DNA of 14,356 nucleotides from Prevotellaceae bacterium UBA4372 (GTDB lineage: Bacteria; Bacteroidota; Bacteroidia; Bacteroidales; Bacteroidaceae), in the NCBI GenBank assembly GCA_002391275.1, contig DGSC01000066.1, forward strand, positions 41,378 through 55,733, written 5' to 3'. The translations under genes were made by a program, and so were the position numbers. This document shows positions 14,275 to 14,356 of this stretch, piece by piece (position 1 is the first letter of the stretch; every line of letters starts with the position of its first letter). The notes under the pieces were generated by a model that saw nothing but the letters and a program-made list of their open reading frames with translations, searched no databases and was not told the origin of the DNA.

Positions 14275-14356
14275 ATAGGGGATGATATTTGAGGGCAGGG
14301 TTGCGACAAAGTCGCAACAAACAGAACGGCGGAGCCGCTTCATAGGGGACGGCAGG
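14275..14356. repeat. palindromic repeat element, copy 2, possibly tandem and truncated by the window end
   Basis: GTTGCGAC (14300-14307), loop AAA, GTCGCAAC (14311-14318) is the same palindrome as copy 1. It is followed by a second small hairpin, CGGC-GGA-GCCG (14327-14337). The words ATAGGGGA and GGCAGG flank it on the left (14275-14282, 14294-14299) and recur on the right (14342-14349, 14351-14356). The last bases of the window could therefore be the start of another unit. It lies about 95 bp upstream of the epimerase-like start. Confidence 0.75.

Noticed and set aside
14207..14320. 38-residue N-terminal extension of the epimerase-like protein
   Set aside because: It is translated from the repeat region and would place extra sequence before the Rossmann strand, where SDR proteins normally begin.

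Overview
The window looks like chromosomal DNA of a Bacteroidales bacterium, most likely Prevotellaceae or Bacteroidaceae. Three things point there. Promoter-like sites match the Bacteroidetes sigma-ABfr pattern (TTTG about 20 bp before TAnnTTTG) upstream of ddh and, more weakly, topA. Shine-Dalgarno sequences are nearly absent. The gene content fits: NADP-type meso-diaminopimelate dehydrogenase, a zinc-finger-less TopA with C-terminal repeats, biosynthetic SpeA, an ECF sigma factor with a single-span partner, and a ComEA-HHH outer-membrane-type protein. The family assignment is an inference; no rRNA or other marker is present.

Plus-strand block (227-9896): ddh (lysine and peptidoglycan precursor), ribF (FMN/FAD), a CPBP-family membrane protein, topA, aroK, speA, argB, an ECF sigma factor, and a small single-span protein that is probably its anti-sigma partner. 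These are mostly housekeeping genes on one strand with short gaps (topA-aroK 8 bp, speA-argB 23 bp, argB-sigma 44 bp). An intrinsic terminator at 10031-10059 closes the block.

Minus-strand block (14206 down to 10066): an extended SDR / NAD-dependent epimerase-like protein, a PAP2-superfamily integral membrane protein whose start probably overlaps the preceding gene, and a secreted helix-hairpin-helix protein with a barrel-like body, joined to the PAP2 gene by an ATGA overlap. This is a tightly coupled three-gene operon convergent with the first block. A reductase of this general type beside a lipid-phosphate phosphatase/transferase-like protein suggests a lipid role, possibly in sphingolipids, but this is a hypothesis.

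Non-coding structure: two copies of a perfect 8-bp-stem palindrome (GTTGCGAC-ARA-GTCGCAAC with shared flanks) lie at 2141-2159 and 14300-14318, and the second copy may be in a tandem array running off the window. A 23-bp inverted repeat spans the ddh-ribF gap and contains the ribF start codon. A perfect 11-bp hairpin separates the sigma factor from its partner, and a nested hairpin lies upstream of speA. I found no tRNA, rRNA, CRISPR array, transposase or phage gene. No obviously new defence or mobile system is present; the best leads are the minus-strand operon and the repeat elements.
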